DNA from: Amantichitinum ursilacus
GTDB taxonomy: Bacteria; Pseudomonadota; Gammaproteobacteria; Burkholderiales; Chitinibacteraceae
Assembly: GCF_001294205.1 (NCBI RefSeq)
Contig: NZ_LAQT01000036.1
Span: 124,001-188,000, forward strand
Length of the DNA: 64,000 bases
Direction of reading: 5' to 3'
In this document: positions 17,369-26,329 of the stretch, in pieces
Position numbering within the stretch: position 1 is the first letter of the stretch
How the letters are laid out: the number at the start of each line of letters is the position of its first letter
Translations under genes and position numbers: made by a program
Notes under the pieces: generated by a model
What the model was told of the DNA's origin: nothing
The model's database searches: none
The model's input: only the letters and a program-made list of their open reading frames with translations

Positions 17369-17389
17369 ACCTGACCTGGTCCCGCCGCC

Positions 17390-18304
17390 ATGCCTTTGCA
17401 CATTGCCACACCGCTGCTTGAATCCCGCCCGCTTAGCGTTAACGCCCACACCGCCATCTGGTTAAAGATGGATGCGCTGCAGCCGTGCGGCTCGTTTAAA
17501 TTGCGCGGCGTGGGGCATGCCTGCGAAACGCATCACGGTCGCGGCGCGCAGCGCTTTATCTCGTCGTCGGGCGGCAATGCGGGCCTGGCGGTGGCCTATG
17601 CGGGGCGCAAGCTGGGCTTGCCTGTGACCGTGGTCGTACCGGCCACCACCACCGCGCGCGCGATCGAATTGTTGAAGCTGGAAGGCGCCGAAGTGATCGT
17701 GCATGGCGCGTCGTGGCAAGAAGCCAACCAACTGGCGCAAACGCTGGTGTCACCCACCGATGCGTTTATCCATCCGTTTGATGACCCGCTGCTATGGGCA
17801 GGCCACGCCTCGATGATCGATGAAGTGGCGCAAACCGCCTTCAAGCCTGATGCCGTGGTGTTGTCAGTGGGCGGTGGCGGTTTGCTGTGCGGCGTGGTGG
17901 AAGGGTTGCAACGCAATGGCTGGCACGACGTACCCGTGATCGCGGTCGAGACCCATGGCGCGGGATCGCTGCATGCGGCCATCAACGCGGGCAAGCCGGT
18001 GGAACTGGAACGCATTGATTCGATTGCCACCTCGTTGGGCGCCAAGCGCGTGTGCGATCAGGCGCTGGCGTATGCCCAGCAACATCCGGTCAGCAGCGTG
18101 CTGGTCTCCGATCTGGCCGCGCTGGACGCCTGCGAGCGCTTTTTGAATGACCACCGCGTGCTGGTGGAACCGGCTTGTGGTGCCGCGCTGGCCCTGGCCT
18201 ATGACGGCGCAGCGCTGGCTGGCTACGCCCAGGTGATGATGGTGGTGTGTGGCGGCGCGACGGCGACCTTGCCGCAAATCCAGGAATGGAAACGCACGCG
18301 CTAG
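17390..18304 (+). CDS. Pyridoxal-phosphate L-serine/threonine dehydratase
   Basis: A 304-residue fold-type II PLP enzyme deaminating L-serine (and possibly threonine) to pyruvate (2-oxobutyrate) and ammonia. The PLP lysine is in CGSFKLRG (about Lys36), the substrate loop is SSSGGNAGLA, the phosphate-binding glycine loop is SVGGGGLLCGVVEGL, and EPACGAALAL and VCGGATATL follow. It closely resembles animal-type cytosolic serine dehydratase (which has LKMDSAQPSGSFKIRG and VGGGGLLCGVVQGL) and lacks the ACT domain of IlvA. No Shine-Dalgarno is obvious; a terminator-like hairpin precedes the start. Confidence 0.9.
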   Translation: MPLHIATPLLESRPLSVNAHTAIWLKMDALQPCGSFKLRGVGHACETHHGRGAQRFISSSGGNAGLAVAYAGRKLGLPVTVVVPATTTARAIELLKLEGAEVIVHGASWQEANQLAQTLVSPTDAFIHPFDDPLLWAGHASMIDEVAQTAFKPDAVVLSVGGGGLLCGVVEGLQRNGWHDVPVIAVETHGAGSLHAAINAGKPVELERIDSIATSLGAKRVCDQALAYAQQHPVSSVLVSDLAALDACERFLNDHRVLVEPACGAALALAYDGAALAGYAQVMMVVCGGATATLPQIQEWKRTR

Positions 18305-18330
18305 ACAAGTGCGGCCGCGCCCCCTCGCGT

Positions 18331-19047
18331 TTACCACGGCACCGTGCGGCCATTGCGATCCAGATATTCCAGCCCCGGTCGCGTGCGTTTGGCCAGCAGC
18401 ACGTCCACGATGGCGGGCATGGTTTCTTCCACGCCAAACGGGGCATCCGGGCCGCCCAGGTCGGTGCGGATCCAGCCCGGTGCCATCAGCACCAGCGCAC
18501 GCGGTTCGCCGGCATGGCGCGCGGCATAGCTGCGCATGTACTGGTTAAGCGCTGCTTTGCTGCCGCGATAAACCTCGTGCCCGCCTTTTTCGTTATTGGC
18601 GATGCTGCCCTGCCCCGACGACATCACGCCGATCAAACCGTCCGGCTTTACCTGATGCTGCAAGGCCTCCACCACGCGCATCGGGCCCAGCGTGTTGGTG
18701 AGCATCACGCGGACAAATTCATCGGTTGAAATATCGGCAATGGTTTCGTCCTGCCGGGTATTGGCGGTGCCTGCGTTGACAAACAACATGTCGAACCGGC
18801 GCTCGGCCAGGCGCGTTCGCAGCGCGGCAATCTGCTCGGGCAGCGTGATATCCAGTTGCTCAATCTGCAGCGCGCCTGCGTGTTGCTCAGCCAGAGCATG
18901 CAAAGGCGTTTTGTGGTCGCCGCGCACGGTGGCGGTCACCTGCCAGTTGCGCTGTAAAAACTCGGCCGCCATGGCCAGGCCCAGGCCGCGCGATGCGCCG
19001 ATCAATAACAAAGTGGGTGGCGAAGACTGTTGTGCGGAATCGCTCAT
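18331..19047 (-). CDS. Short-chain dehydrogenase/reductase (SDR)
   Basis: A 238-residue Rossmann oxidoreductase. The NAD(P) motif is GASRGLGLAMA (about 17-27), the NAG motif is NAGTANTRQ, a catalytic Ser lies in VMSSGQGS, and the YxxxK pair is YRGSKAAL. The C-terminal PGWIRTDLGGPDAP is typical of C-factor-like SDRs. Substrate unknown. The ATG at 19047 has GAGGT upstream. Divergent from a LysR gene with a palindrome in between, so likely LysR-regulated. Confidence 0.9.
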   Translation of the reverse strand: MSDSAQQSSPPTLLLIGASRGLGLAMAAEFLQRNWQVTATVRGDHKTPLHALAEQHAGALQIEQLDITLPEQIAALRTRLAERRFDMLFVNAGTANTRQDETIADISTDEFVRVMLTNTLGPMRVVEALQHQVKPDGLIGVMSSGQGSIANNEKGGHEVYRGSKAALNQYMRSYAARHAGEPRALVLMAPGWIRTDLGGPDAPFGVEETMPAIVDVLLAKRTRPGLEYLDRNGRTVPW

Positions 19048-19121
19048 GCGGCGTACCTCGGTGTGATGTGGGATGGCGTTTGATTCTGAGCGCCTCGCCG
19101 AGCTTGCACCAGACGCATCAC

Positions 19122-19140
19122 ATGCAATAATCGATTGCAT
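19122..19140. promoter_or_regulatory. LysR-type operator candidate
   Basis: ATGCAAT-aatcg-ATTGCAT is a perfect 7-bp inverted repeat with the T-N11-A arrangement favoured by LysR regulators. It lies between the divergent SDR and LysR start codons. Confidence 0.65.
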
Positions 19141-19169
19141 ACCATGCACAACTGGAAAGCCAATACGCC

Positions 19170-20111
19170 ATGCCCTCTGTAGACCTGAATCTGCTGCCCG
19201 CGCTGGATGCGTTGCTGACAGAAATGAGCGTCACCCGCGCCGCGCGCCGCCTGGGTTTGAGCGCGTCCGCCATGAGTCGTACGCTGACGCGCTTGCGCAG
19301 CGTCACCGGCGACCCATTGCTGGTGCAAGCCGGCCGCAATCTGGTACTGACGCCCTACGCTGAACAACTGCGTGATCAGGTGCAGGGCCTGGCGCAAGCG
19401 GCCCAGCGCGTGCTGCAACCGGCCCGCAGCCACTTTGATCCGGCCACATTGCAACGCACGTTTACGCTGCGCGCCAACGATGGTTTTGTTGATCTGGTGG
19501 GCGCGACGCTGCTGACCGCGCTCGCCCGCACGGCACCCCGCGTGTGCCTGCGCTTTACGCCCAAATTTGACAAGGATGCGCAGCCGCTACGCGATGGCGC
19601 AATCGATCTGGAAATCGGCACGCTCGGCACGCTCGCCCCCGAAATCAAAACGCGTTTGCTGTTTGAAGACCGCTTTGTCGGCATCTGCCGCGTCGGGCAT
19701 CCGCTGCTGTCGCATGCGGCGATGACCGCGGCCCATTACGCCAGCTATCCGCACGTGGTGGTGTCACGCAAGGCAGATTTTGCGGGGCCGGTGGATGAAG
19801 CGCTGGAGCAACGTGGTCTGCGCCGCAACGTCGCGCTGGTGGTGCCCAACTTTGCCAATGCCATGCAGATTGTGGGCAATTGCGATGCGCTGGGGTTGGT
19901 ATCGTCGGCAAGCCTGGGCCACGCGCTGGCCAGCGCTGCAACGGGCGCGCCACGGTTGCAGCATTTCGAGTTGCCCGTCGCCACGCCCACCCTCAAAATC
20001 GCGGCCATCTGGCACCCACGCTTTGACGCCGACCCGGCACATCGCTGGTTGCGCGATATGATTACCGCCGCCGTGCAAACGGCATTGCCCACCCTTGGCG
20101 CACCACGCTAA
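19170..20111 (+). CDS. LysR family transcriptional regulator
   Basis: A 313-residue LysR protein. The N-terminal winged HTH reads SVTRAARRLGLSASAMSRTLTRLRSVTGDPLLVQ (about 20-53), and an effector-binding periplasmic-protein-like domain follows to about 300. The divergent SDR gene and a palindrome at 19122 suggest local control, with autoregulation. The effector is unknown. A short gap leads to the OsmC gene on the same strand, which may be cotranscribed. Confidence 0.92.
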   Translation: MPSVDLNLLPALDALLTEMSVTRAARRLGLSASAMSRTLTRLRSVTGDPLLVQAGRNLVLTPYAEQLRDQVQGLAQAAQRVLQPARSHFDPATLQRTFTLRANDGFVDLVGATLLTALARTAPRVCLRFTPKFDKDAQPLRDGAIDLEIGTLGTLAPEIKTRLLFEDRFVGICRVGHPLLSHAAMTAAHYASYPHVVVSRKADFAGPVDEALEQRGLRRNVALVVPNFANAMQIVGNCDALGLVSSASLGHALASAATGAPRLQHFELPVATPTLKIAAIWHPRFDADPAHRWLRDMITAAVQTALPTLGAPR

Positions 20112-20132
20112 TCCAACCCGGGACCCCGTTCC

Positions 20133-20612
20133 ATGCCCAACAAACAACATCACTACAGCGTAACCGTGACCTGGACCGGCAATGCAGGCAGCGGCACCGC
20201 TACACCGCGCGCGTATAGCCGTGCACATACGCTGTCAGTGGAGGGCAAAGCCGATATGGCGGGCTCATCCGACCCGAGCTTTCGCGGCGATGCCACGCGC
20301 TGGAATCCGGAAGACTTGCTGGTCGGCTCGCTGGCCGCCTGCCACAAGCTGTGGTACCTGGGCTTGTGCGCTGCGGCGGGCATTGTGGTGACCGCCTACG
20401 AAGACCACGCGGAAGGGGTGATGGAAGAAGCGGCAACGGGCGAAGGCCAGTTTGTGTCGGTAACGCTGCGCCCCGTGGTGACGCTGGCGGCAGGCGCGGA
20501 TATCGAGGCGGCCCGCGCCTTGCACCATACGGCGCATGAAAAGTGCTTTATTGCACGCTCGGTTAATTTTCCGGTGGCACATGCGCCGACGTTTTTGGTG
20601 GTGGCGGATTGA
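20133..20612 (+). CDS. OsmC family peroxide-resistance protein
   Basis: A 159-residue OsmC/Ohr fold protein that would reduce organic or lipid hydroperoxides with a cysteine pair. Cysteines sit in LAACHKLWYL (about 70) and HEKCFIARSVNFPV (about 135), the family positions, with the catalytic Arg/Glu region around RWNPEDLLVGSLAACH. The last residues are not Ohr-like, and an OsmC/YhfA-type subfamily is more likely. It starts 21 bp after the LysR gene on the same strand. Confidence 0.88.
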   Translation: MPNKQHHYSVTVTWTGNAGSGTATPRAYSRAHTLSVEGKADMAGSSDPSFRGDATRWNPEDLLVGSLAACHKLWYLGLCAAAGIVVTAYEDHAEGVMEEAATGEGQFVSVTLRPVVTLAAGADIEAARALHHTAHEKCFIARSVNFPVAHAPTFLVVAD

Positions 20613-20831
20613 CGGAACACGGACCAGCAGCACACTCCCGCTTCCACGCAACAACGCCGGGCCATCCCATCAGATTGTCCGGCGTTATGATCAGCCAATT
20701 CGAATAGTCTGCGGCGCCAGCCAAAGCTGGCTGCGACCGTCTCCACATTTCGATCAGCAGCGGCGTGACGAGTCCGCATCACACCCCGTCGGTACGCCCT
20801 GCTCAAGGCGGCCTGGCACTGCGAACGCGGC

Positions 20832-21338
20832 TTAGCAATAGATCGCCAGCATTTCTGGCTTCTCGCGGTTAACCACAAGGTGCGTGCATCCAAGCGCGTC
20901 GGTCACGCCATACTCCAGCGCGCCGGTTGCTCTACGCACGGCATATTCAATACCCGGCAGCGGCTGGCCAGTCTGGCCACTCAATAGCCTGAAGCGGTCG
21001 TCAAACGTATTAGCCGGTGGCGCAGACACTGCCGCGATTGCCTCGAACGACGCAATGGCCGGCGCGGGGGTCTGATCGTAGTAACTGCTGGAATGCGCAA
21101 TCACCCTGTTGTCGGCGCAGCGACACAATACGCGGTCGCCATCCTGCACCATCAAATTGCCGTTGTCCGCCCAATGCGTCGCTGTGCCGCTGACGGGAAA
21201 CGCGCCGCGGCAGGCTTTGCACCATGCCTTGTCGCCGCTGACGCACAGTTGTTTACCGCCGTCGATATAGGTGGAAGAGGCGGAAATGATTTCGCCACCC
21301 GACGTTGTCCGATCCCCGATACCTGCCAATACGCCCAT
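20832..21338 (-). CDS. PAAR domain protein (type VI secretion tip adaptor)
   Basis: A 168-residue protein. The N-terminal PAAR domain (about 1-90) carries TTSGGEIISASSTYIDGG, CVSGDKAWCKACRGAFP, GDRVLCRCADNRVIAHSS and several zinc-type cysteines; PAAR proteins sharpen the VgrG spike of the type VI system and carry effectors. The short C-terminal part (FRLLSGQTGQPLPGIEYAVRR...YGVTDALGCT) resembles the transthyretin-like tail seen after VgrG or PAAR. AGGAG precedes the ATG. It is third in a codirectional cassette after a toxin-like gene and a small membrane protein. No other type VI genes are in the window. Confidence 0.85.
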   Translation of the reverse strand: MGVLAGIGDRTTSGGEIISASSTYIDGGKQLCVSGDKAWCKACRGAFPVSGTATHWADNGNLMVQDGDRVLCRCADNRVIAHSSSYYDQTPAPAIASFEAIAAVSAPPANTFDDRFRLLSGQTGQPLPGIEYAVRRATGALEYGVTDALGCTHLVVNREKPEMLAIYC

Positions 21339-21369
21339 TGTGGCTGCTCCTGATTTGCCGATGGTCCCG

Positions 21370-21786
21370 CTATTTGCCCCACGCCGGATTGAATCGGGTC
21401 AGAAAATCCTGTTTGACCTCCACCCGTTTGATGTCGTGATTTGCGTCAATGTAGATATCGATCCGGCTAAATGCGAAGTCGATGTCGTAGTAGCCGGCAC
21501 CATCAGGCACCGTCACCATGATGAAGCGCTGCGCGTCGCTAAACATGTCCTCGTGATAGGTAAGCGCGCTACCGGGCCTGACGTAATCGCGCCCCTTGAA
21601 GCGCCCGCTGTCATACAACACCAAAACCGGTGCTTTTGCATCGGCGGCGTAATGCATCACCACGACCGGGCTGGCCAGGCGCCAGGCGACCACCAGGCAT
21701 ACCAGTACCAGCGCAATGGCGAGCAACACCAGCGCAAGCCGCGTCGACACCTCGATAGCGCCCTGCAGGAAGGAAGGTGTTTTCAT
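21370..21786 (-). CDS. Small single-pass membrane protein, candidate immunity protein
   Basis: A 138-residue protein of no recognised family. One transmembrane segment at about 16-38 (LALVLLAIALVLVCLVVAWRL) is followed by a likely periplasmic beta-rich domain (PVLVLYDSGRFKGRDYVRPGS...YYDIDFAFSRIDIYIDANHDIKRVEV). Its ATG overlaps the stop of the toxin-like gene (ATGA), giving translational coupling, and the PAAR gene follows 31 bp later. Position between a polymorphic toxin and PAAR suggests immunity or assembly. An in-frame start 15 bases upstream is possible but less likely. Confidence 0.7.
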   Translation of the reverse strand: MKTPSFLQGAIEVSTRLALVLLAIALVLVCLVVAWRLASPVVVMHYAADAKAPVLVLYDSGRFKGRDYVRPGSALTYHEDMFSDAQRFIMVTVPDGAGYYDIDFAFSRIDIYIDANHDIKRVEVKQDFLTRFNPAWGK

Positions 21787-22670
21787 CGCATCCGGCCGCA
21801 TTGATGCTCTTCTTTCGCATGCAGGCCTTCAGGTGGCAGGCCCCACGGCATTGGAACTGCAGATATTTGCTGAAGGATAAAATCGACAGTGAGCGCCTGA
21901 GGCTTCTTGACCAGGTACATATCAATACCGAGTTGAATGGAGGTGTGATCCTGTACGTCGTCGGCGCTTGCAGGCCAAGGACCGTTCTCAGCGTGGTGCT
22001 GCCCGCGTCTCAAATGGACGGCGTCATCGCCAATCTGTGCGAGACCGGCGCCAATGATCAACTCTGCGGCGGTGAAACCAATCGCAAGCCCCACATATCC
22101 GTAATGGATATTCGACCAGATATCGTAGAAGTACTCGTATTGAGCATACTTGTGCCAACCCTTATTGAAGAGGCCCTGGCGCTTCATCAACGCCGCAATA
22201 TGCGGCTTGTGATCCCAGGGACGGCCCGGCCCCGCTCGCTCTGCCCAAAGGGTATACGCCGCCGATTTGGCTGCCCTCGCCTGAGACTGAAAATCGGGCA
22301 TGCCGCCAAGCCGCGAATACCAAGGCAGCGCCCGCCAGCGCCGGACTTCTTCCTGCTGATCAAAGCGGTTGTATTCAGTGATACGTAGGCCCTCTGCGCA
22401 AAACGGGTTTGTTTTCATCTCCGCCACGATGAATTGCGCCACCTGGATGGCGCTGTCCGGATCGCTACATACCCGCACTGACTTTGGCATGGTGTCGGTG
22501 GATGGCGTGGTCTGCACCATGGCCGCCAGGCACATCGCCCTACCGTTTTTATCGAGAACGGGGCTGGACATTACCGCCCCCTCTTTCGCATGCAAGCCAT
22601 GATGGTTTTCCGCGTCAGAAAAACCGCCAACATACGCAGCGCCAGAGTACGGATTCAATGCACTAGTCAC
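21783..22670 (-). CDS. Polymorphic toxin type 44-like protein
   Basis: A 295-residue protein. The centre (about 115-225) contains RWRALPWYSRLGG, PGRPWDHKPHIAALM and YDIWSNIHYGYVGLAIGFTAAELIIGAGLAQIGDD, which I recall as the hallmark of the Ntox44 toxin domain; I cannot verify this by search. No signal peptide. The GTG at 22670 lacks a strong ribosome site, whereas ATG at 22571 (MSSPVLDKNG) has GAGGGGG just upstream, so that may be the true start (262 residues). It is coupled to the membrane protein at 21786 and to PAAR, implying delivery by a type VI system into rival cells. Confidence 0.75.
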   Translation of the reverse strand: MTSALNPYSGAAYVGGFSDAENHHGLHAKEGAVMSSPVLDKNGRAMCLAAMVQTTPSTDTMPKSVRVCSDPDSAIQVAQFIVAEMKTNPFCAEGLRITEYNRFDQQEEVRRWRALPWYSRLGGMPDFQSQARAAKSAAYTLWAERAGPGRPWDHKPHIAALMKRQGLFNKGWHKYAQYEYFYDIWSNIHYGYVGLAIGFTAAELIIGAGLAQIGDDAVHLRRGQHHAENGPWPASADDVQDHTSIQLGIDMYLVKKPQALTVDFILQQISAVPMPWGLPPEGLHAKEEHQCGRMR

Positions 22671-22831
22671 GCCTGAAAAGATGGACTATGGCGATTCACC
22701 GAAAGCCGTTCTGCAAAAACAAATTACGCGATAGTCAGTGATCAAGCCGCTACACAATGCTTGATCGACTGCGCACCTCCTGGTGGGAAAACGGGCAGCG
22801 GCCAGGATCCTAGAGCCGAACTACTTCCCGC

Positions 22832-22863
22832 AAAAAGAAACGGGCGATCTGCTGGATCGCCCG
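22832..22863 (-). terminator. Rho-independent terminator of the MFS gene
   Basis: CGGGCGATC (22841-22849) pairs with GATCGCCCG (22855-22863); the minus strand continues into a T-rich run from CAAAAAGAAA at 22831-22840. Confidence 0.88.
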
Positions 22864-22897
22864 CTGCTTGTTTGCGGTCCTCTAATCAACCCACCCC

Positions 22898-24061
22898 TCA
22901 AGCCGAAGCCAGCGGCGCGCGTCCCCACGTTTTGATCAGCAGCAGCGTCACCAGCGCACTCGCCGCCATCGCCGCGCCGGCCAGCGACACTGCCGGGTAG
23001 CCCAGCCCTGCATCGATGACCGCGCCGCCCAGCGCCGCGCCTATGGCGTTGCCCAGGTTGAACGCGCCGATATTGGTGGCGGATGCCAGATTGGGTGCGG
23101 CGGCGGCGGCGGTCATTACGCGCATTTGCAGCGGCGGCACGATGGCGAAGCTGGCGATGCCCCAGAACAGGATGGTGATGGCGGCGGGGACGGTCCAGCG
23201 CATGATCACGGCAAAGCCCAGCAGGATGACGGTGAGCGCCACCAGCGTGATGATCAGCGTGCGATCGGGTGCGCGGTCGGTAGCTTTGCCGCTCCACAGA
23301 TTGCCGATGGTCATGCCCACGCCAAACAGCATCAACATGGCCGAAACAAAGCCAGTGGACGCATGCGTTTGCTCATGCAGGATGGGCGCGATGTAGGTAA
23401 ACACGGTGAACATGGCGCTGGAACCCAGCACCGTCAGCGCCAGCGCCGACAGCACCGTGCGTTGGCCCAGCACGCGGATTTCGGCCATCACGTTGTCGCT
23501 ATGGCCTGCTGCCACATCAGGTAGTGCGTAGCGCAACGCAGCCATGGCCATCACCCCCAGCGCGGCGATGCCCCAGAAGGCGCTGCGCCAGCCCAGCGTA
23601 TCGCCCACCCACGTGGCCAGCGGCACGCCGCCGATGGTGGCGATGGTGAGGCCCATAAACATGGTGGCGACCGCACCGGCGCGTTTTTCGGGCGCGACCA
23701 CTTGCGTGGCCACCACCGAACCCACACCAAAAAATGCGCCATGGCACAGCGAGGTGACTACGCGCGCGATCAGCAACGCGGTGTAACTGGTGGCCAACGC
23801 CGACATCAGATTGCCCAGCGTAAAGATCGCCATCAGCGCGATCAGCAAAGTGCGGCGCGGTACGCGCGTGGTGGTTAGCGTCATGAACGGCGCGCCGAGC
23901 AGCACGCCCATGGCATAGCCGCTGACCAGCAAGCCCGCCGTCGGGATCGACACGCCTAGATCCGACGCCATGCCTGGCAGCATGCCCATCGGGGCGAATT
24001 CGGTTACGCCAATGCCAAAAGCACCGATCGAAAGCGCGAGTAAAGGGGACATCGAACGCAT
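22898..24061 (-). CDS. MFS transporter, DHA1 family (AraJ/YdhP-like)
   Basis: A 387-residue, 12-helix major facilitator. The N-terminal helix reads LALSIGAFGIGVTEFAPMGMLPGMA (about 7-31) with the E-F-x-x-x-G pattern of sugar or drug efflux DHA1 proteins, followed by the SGYAMGVLLGAP motif and the loop TRVPRRTLLIAL (motif A region). Expected proton-driven efflux; substrate unknown, with arabinose-type sugars or drugs possible. GAGGAA precedes the start. Divergent from a LysR gene with a palindrome in between. Confidence 0.9.
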   Translation of the reverse strand: MRSMSPLLALSIGAFGIGVTEFAPMGMLPGMASDLGVSIPTAGLLVSGYAMGVLLGAPFMTLTTTRVPRRTLLIALMAIFTLGNLMSALATSYTALLIARVVTSLCHGAFFGVGSVVATQVVAPEKRAGAVATMFMGLTIATIGGVPLATWVGDTLGWRSAFWGIAALGVMAMAALRYALPDVAAGHSDNVMAEIRVLGQRTVLSALALTVLGSSAMFTVFTYIAPILHEQTHASTGFVSAMLMLFGVGMTIGNLWSGKATDRAPDRTLIITLVALTVILLGFAVIMRWTVPAAITILFWGIASFAIVPPLQMRVMTAAAAAPNLASATNIGAFNLGNAIGAALGGAVIDAGLGYPAVSLAGAAMAASALVTLLLIKTWGRAPLASA

Positions 24062-24109
24062 TTTTGTTTCCTCGTTTGTGCGTCAACAAGAATAATGGCG
24101 ATATCAAAG

Positions 24110-24123
24110 TGCCAGTAGTGGCA
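24110..24123. promoter_or_regulatory. LysR operator candidate
   Basis: TGCCA-gtag-TGGCA is an inverted repeat in the 96-bp divergent region between the MFS and LysR genes. Likely operator, by position only. Confidence 0.5.
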
Positions 24124-24157
24124 ATCCGGGACTAATAGTTTTGCGTGGGAGTCACAA

Positions 24158-25063
24158 ATGGATGTAAGCGGACGTTCGGGCGAGATGGAAGTGTTTATCG
24201 CCGTGGCAGAGCAGGGCAGCCTGTCGGCGGCGGCGCGGCAACTGGATTTAACGCCGTCGGCCATCAGCCGCATTATCGCGCGCATCGAAACCCGGCTGGG
24301 CGCGCGGCTGCTGGTGCGCACCACGCGGCATATTTCGTTAACGGTGGAAGGCGAGACCTATTTGCGCGCGGCCCGGCGCATTCTGGCCGATATCGCCGAA
24401 GTGGAAGACGCCATCACCGACCAGGGCGTGCCACGCGGGCGCATTCGCGTCAGCGCGTCGCTAACACACGGCCGCATCGCCATCGTGCCGCTGCTGGGCG
24501 AATTTTGCGCGCGCTATCCCAAGGTGGTGGTTGACCTGAGCCTGACCGACCATGTGGTGGATATCCTGGGTGGCCAGGCCGATATCGCGGTGCGCTTTGG
24601 CGCGCTGGCCGATAGTCCGCTGTCGGCGCGCAAGCTGGGCGAAACCGGCCATGTGATCGTCGCCGCTCCGGATTATCTGGCGCGCCACGGCACACCCAGA
24701 ACACCGGAAGACCTGTTTGCGCATAACTGCCTGGGCTTTAATTTCCGTCGCGCCGAAGCAGGTTGGCCCTTCCGGCATGAAGGCCGTGATTTTCGCCTGC
24801 GCGTCACCGGCAGCATCGTTGCCAACAGCGGCGAAGCGCTGACGCATCTGGCGCGCCACGGCGTAGGCATTGCGCGCGAAGGCGCGTTTGCGGTGCAGGA
24901 CGATCTGGCCAGCGGCAAGCTGGTGGCACTGCTGGAGGCATTTAATCCGCAAGATCGCGACGCGTTTCACGCCGTGTTTGTGGGCGGCCCGACCATGCCC
25001 GCGCGCGTGCGCGTGTTTGTGGATTTTCTGGTGGAGAAATTTGGCGCGGGGCCGCTGGCCTGA
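24158..25063 (+). CDS. LysR family transcriptional regulator
   Basis: A 301-residue LysR regulator. The HTH is GSLSAAARQLDLTPSAISRIIARIETRLGARLL (about 20-52), followed by RTTRHISLTVEGETYLRAARRIL and a substrate-binding domain with HVVDILGGQADIAVRFG. It most resembles the AaeR/DmlR-type group that regulates a divergent transporter or reductase. It probably controls the divergent MFS gene. Confidence 0.92.
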   Translation: MDVSGRSGEMEVFIAVAEQGSLSAAARQLDLTPSAISRIIARIETRLGARLLVRTTRHISLTVEGETYLRAARRILADIAEVEDAITDQGVPRGRIRVSASLTHGRIAIVPLLGEFCARYPKVVVDLSLTDHVVDILGGQADIAVRFGALADSPLSARKLGETGHVIVAAPDYLARHGTPRTPEDLFAHNCLGFNFRRAEAGWPFRHEGRDFRLRVTGSIVANSGEALTHLARHGVGIAREGAFAVQDDLASGKLVALLEAFNPQDRDAFHAVFVGGPTMPARVRVFVDFLVEKFGAGPLA

Positions 25064-25097
25064 AGCGGGCCAAGCGCTGCGCGGGGGCCGTGTTTTT

Positions 25098-26210
25098 TTA
25101 GAGCAATGCCGCCAGCGCGTGATACGCCAGATACACGCCAACCAACAAAATCAGCACGCCCGACAGCAACGGCGCTTTGCGCGCCAGGTCGCCAAAACCG
25201 TGCCAGCGCTTAGCCACGTGATGCACAGAGAGCGCGGCCAGCGTGCCGCTCAACACCATGGTCAGCGCCAGACCAATGCTGAAACACAGCACCAGCGCCG
25301 CACCGAGGCTGAATTTTTTGAGCTGCAGACAGAGCAGCAACACCGTAATCGAAGCAGGACACGGCACCAGGCCCCCGGTTAGCCCGAACATCACAATCTG
25401 GCCTGTGCTGGCTTGGCCACCCGCAAAGCGACGCCGGATATCGTTGGCGTGGGCGCGTTCATGCGCATCCTGATATTCGCCGCTGGCGGCCTGTGCGGCC
25501 TCGTGATCGCTGCTGCCTGCTTCGCCAAAAGCAAGATCGTAATCGTGAGTATGGCCCGCGTGGCCCAATGACAATCGCGCGGTAAACGCATGTGGCAGGG
25601 CGATGTGTTCCGTTGATTCCAGATAGCCCATGCGCGACGCAAAACTGAACATGTGCTGGCTGCCATCAGCGCGCGTGGTCTGCAGTTGCACGTCGCGCGA
25701 CAGCCAGTGATGCCCCATGCGCCCGGCCTGGTATAACCGGAACACCGCGCCATTTGCGGCGGGCGCAATCGCCAGTTTGATGACGCCGTGGCCGGTGTCG
25801 ATCTGGCGGATGTCATCGCTGGCGGATTGCGCGTTGCGTGCGTTTTCAATCTGGTGCGCCTGCGCCGCTTGTTGCTCACGCCAGGTGCGCCACAACATCC
25901 ACGCCGCCACCGCGATAATCAGCAGCGCCGAGATCAACTGAAACCACGGTTCGGAAGCCTCGACGTTCCAGTTGCGGCCAAAATACAAACCCGTCAGCGC
26001 CACTGCCCACACCACCGCGGTATGCGACAAGGTGGCCGACAAGCCCAGCAACACTGCCTGCCCCACCGTGCCGCGGATCGCCACAATAAACGCCGCCATC
26101 ATCGTCTTGGAATGCCCCGGCTCCAGCCCATGCAAGGCGCCCAACAGAATGGCGCTGGGGATAAACAGCCATGCGTTACCGTGCTGCAACAGCGTGGAAA
26201 AATCGGTCAT
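25098..26210 (-). CDS. rcnA: Nickel/cobalt efflux protein RcnA
   Basis: A 370-residue inner-membrane exporter of Ni(II) and Co(II). The NiCoT-type motif [12 protein letters not shown] is in helix 1 (about 27-38), with [22 protein letters not shown] in the second half and six or so helices in all. The cytoplasmic loop between about 130 and 270 has His/Asp-rich stretches ([25 protein letters not shown]) typical of RcnA. Divergent from rcnR with two RcnR sites between, so expression should be induced by excess nickel or cobalt. Confidence 0.95.
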   Translation of the reverse strand: MTDFSTLLQHGNAWLFIPSAILLGALHGLEPGHSKTMMAAFIVAIRGTVGQAVLLGLSATLSHTAVVWAVALTGLYFGRNWNVEASEPWFQLISALLIIAVAAWMLWRTWREQQAAQAHQIENARNAQSASDDIRQIDTGHGVIKLAIAPAANGAVFRLYQAGRMGHHWLSRDVQLQTTRADGSQHMFSFASRMGYLESTEHIALPHAFTARLSLGHAGHTHDYDLAFGEAGSSDHEAAQAASGEYQDAHERAHANDIRRRFAGGQASTGQIVMFGLTGGLVPCPASITVLLLCLQLKKFSLGAALVLCFSIGLALTMVLSGTLAALSVHHVAKRWHGFGDLARKAPLLSGVLILLVGVYLAYHALAALL

Positions 26211-26248
26211 TGGATTACCAGAAACGGGCGATGGATCGATGGGGCCAC

Positions 26249-26287
26249 ATACTACCCCCGAGTATGGGTAGATACTACCCCCTGGTA
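26249..26287. promoter_or_regulatory. Two RcnR operators
   Basis: TACT-ACCCCCG-AGTA (26250-26264) and TACT-ACCCCCT-GGTA (26273-26287) match the RcnR recognition pattern of TACT and AGTA half-sites around a G/C tract. They lie between the divergent rcnA and rcnR start codons. Confidence 0.88.
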
Positions 26288-26329
26288 TTTGTGCATGTTA
26301 CGCTGCGCGATTGCCCGCCGGAGCCGATC

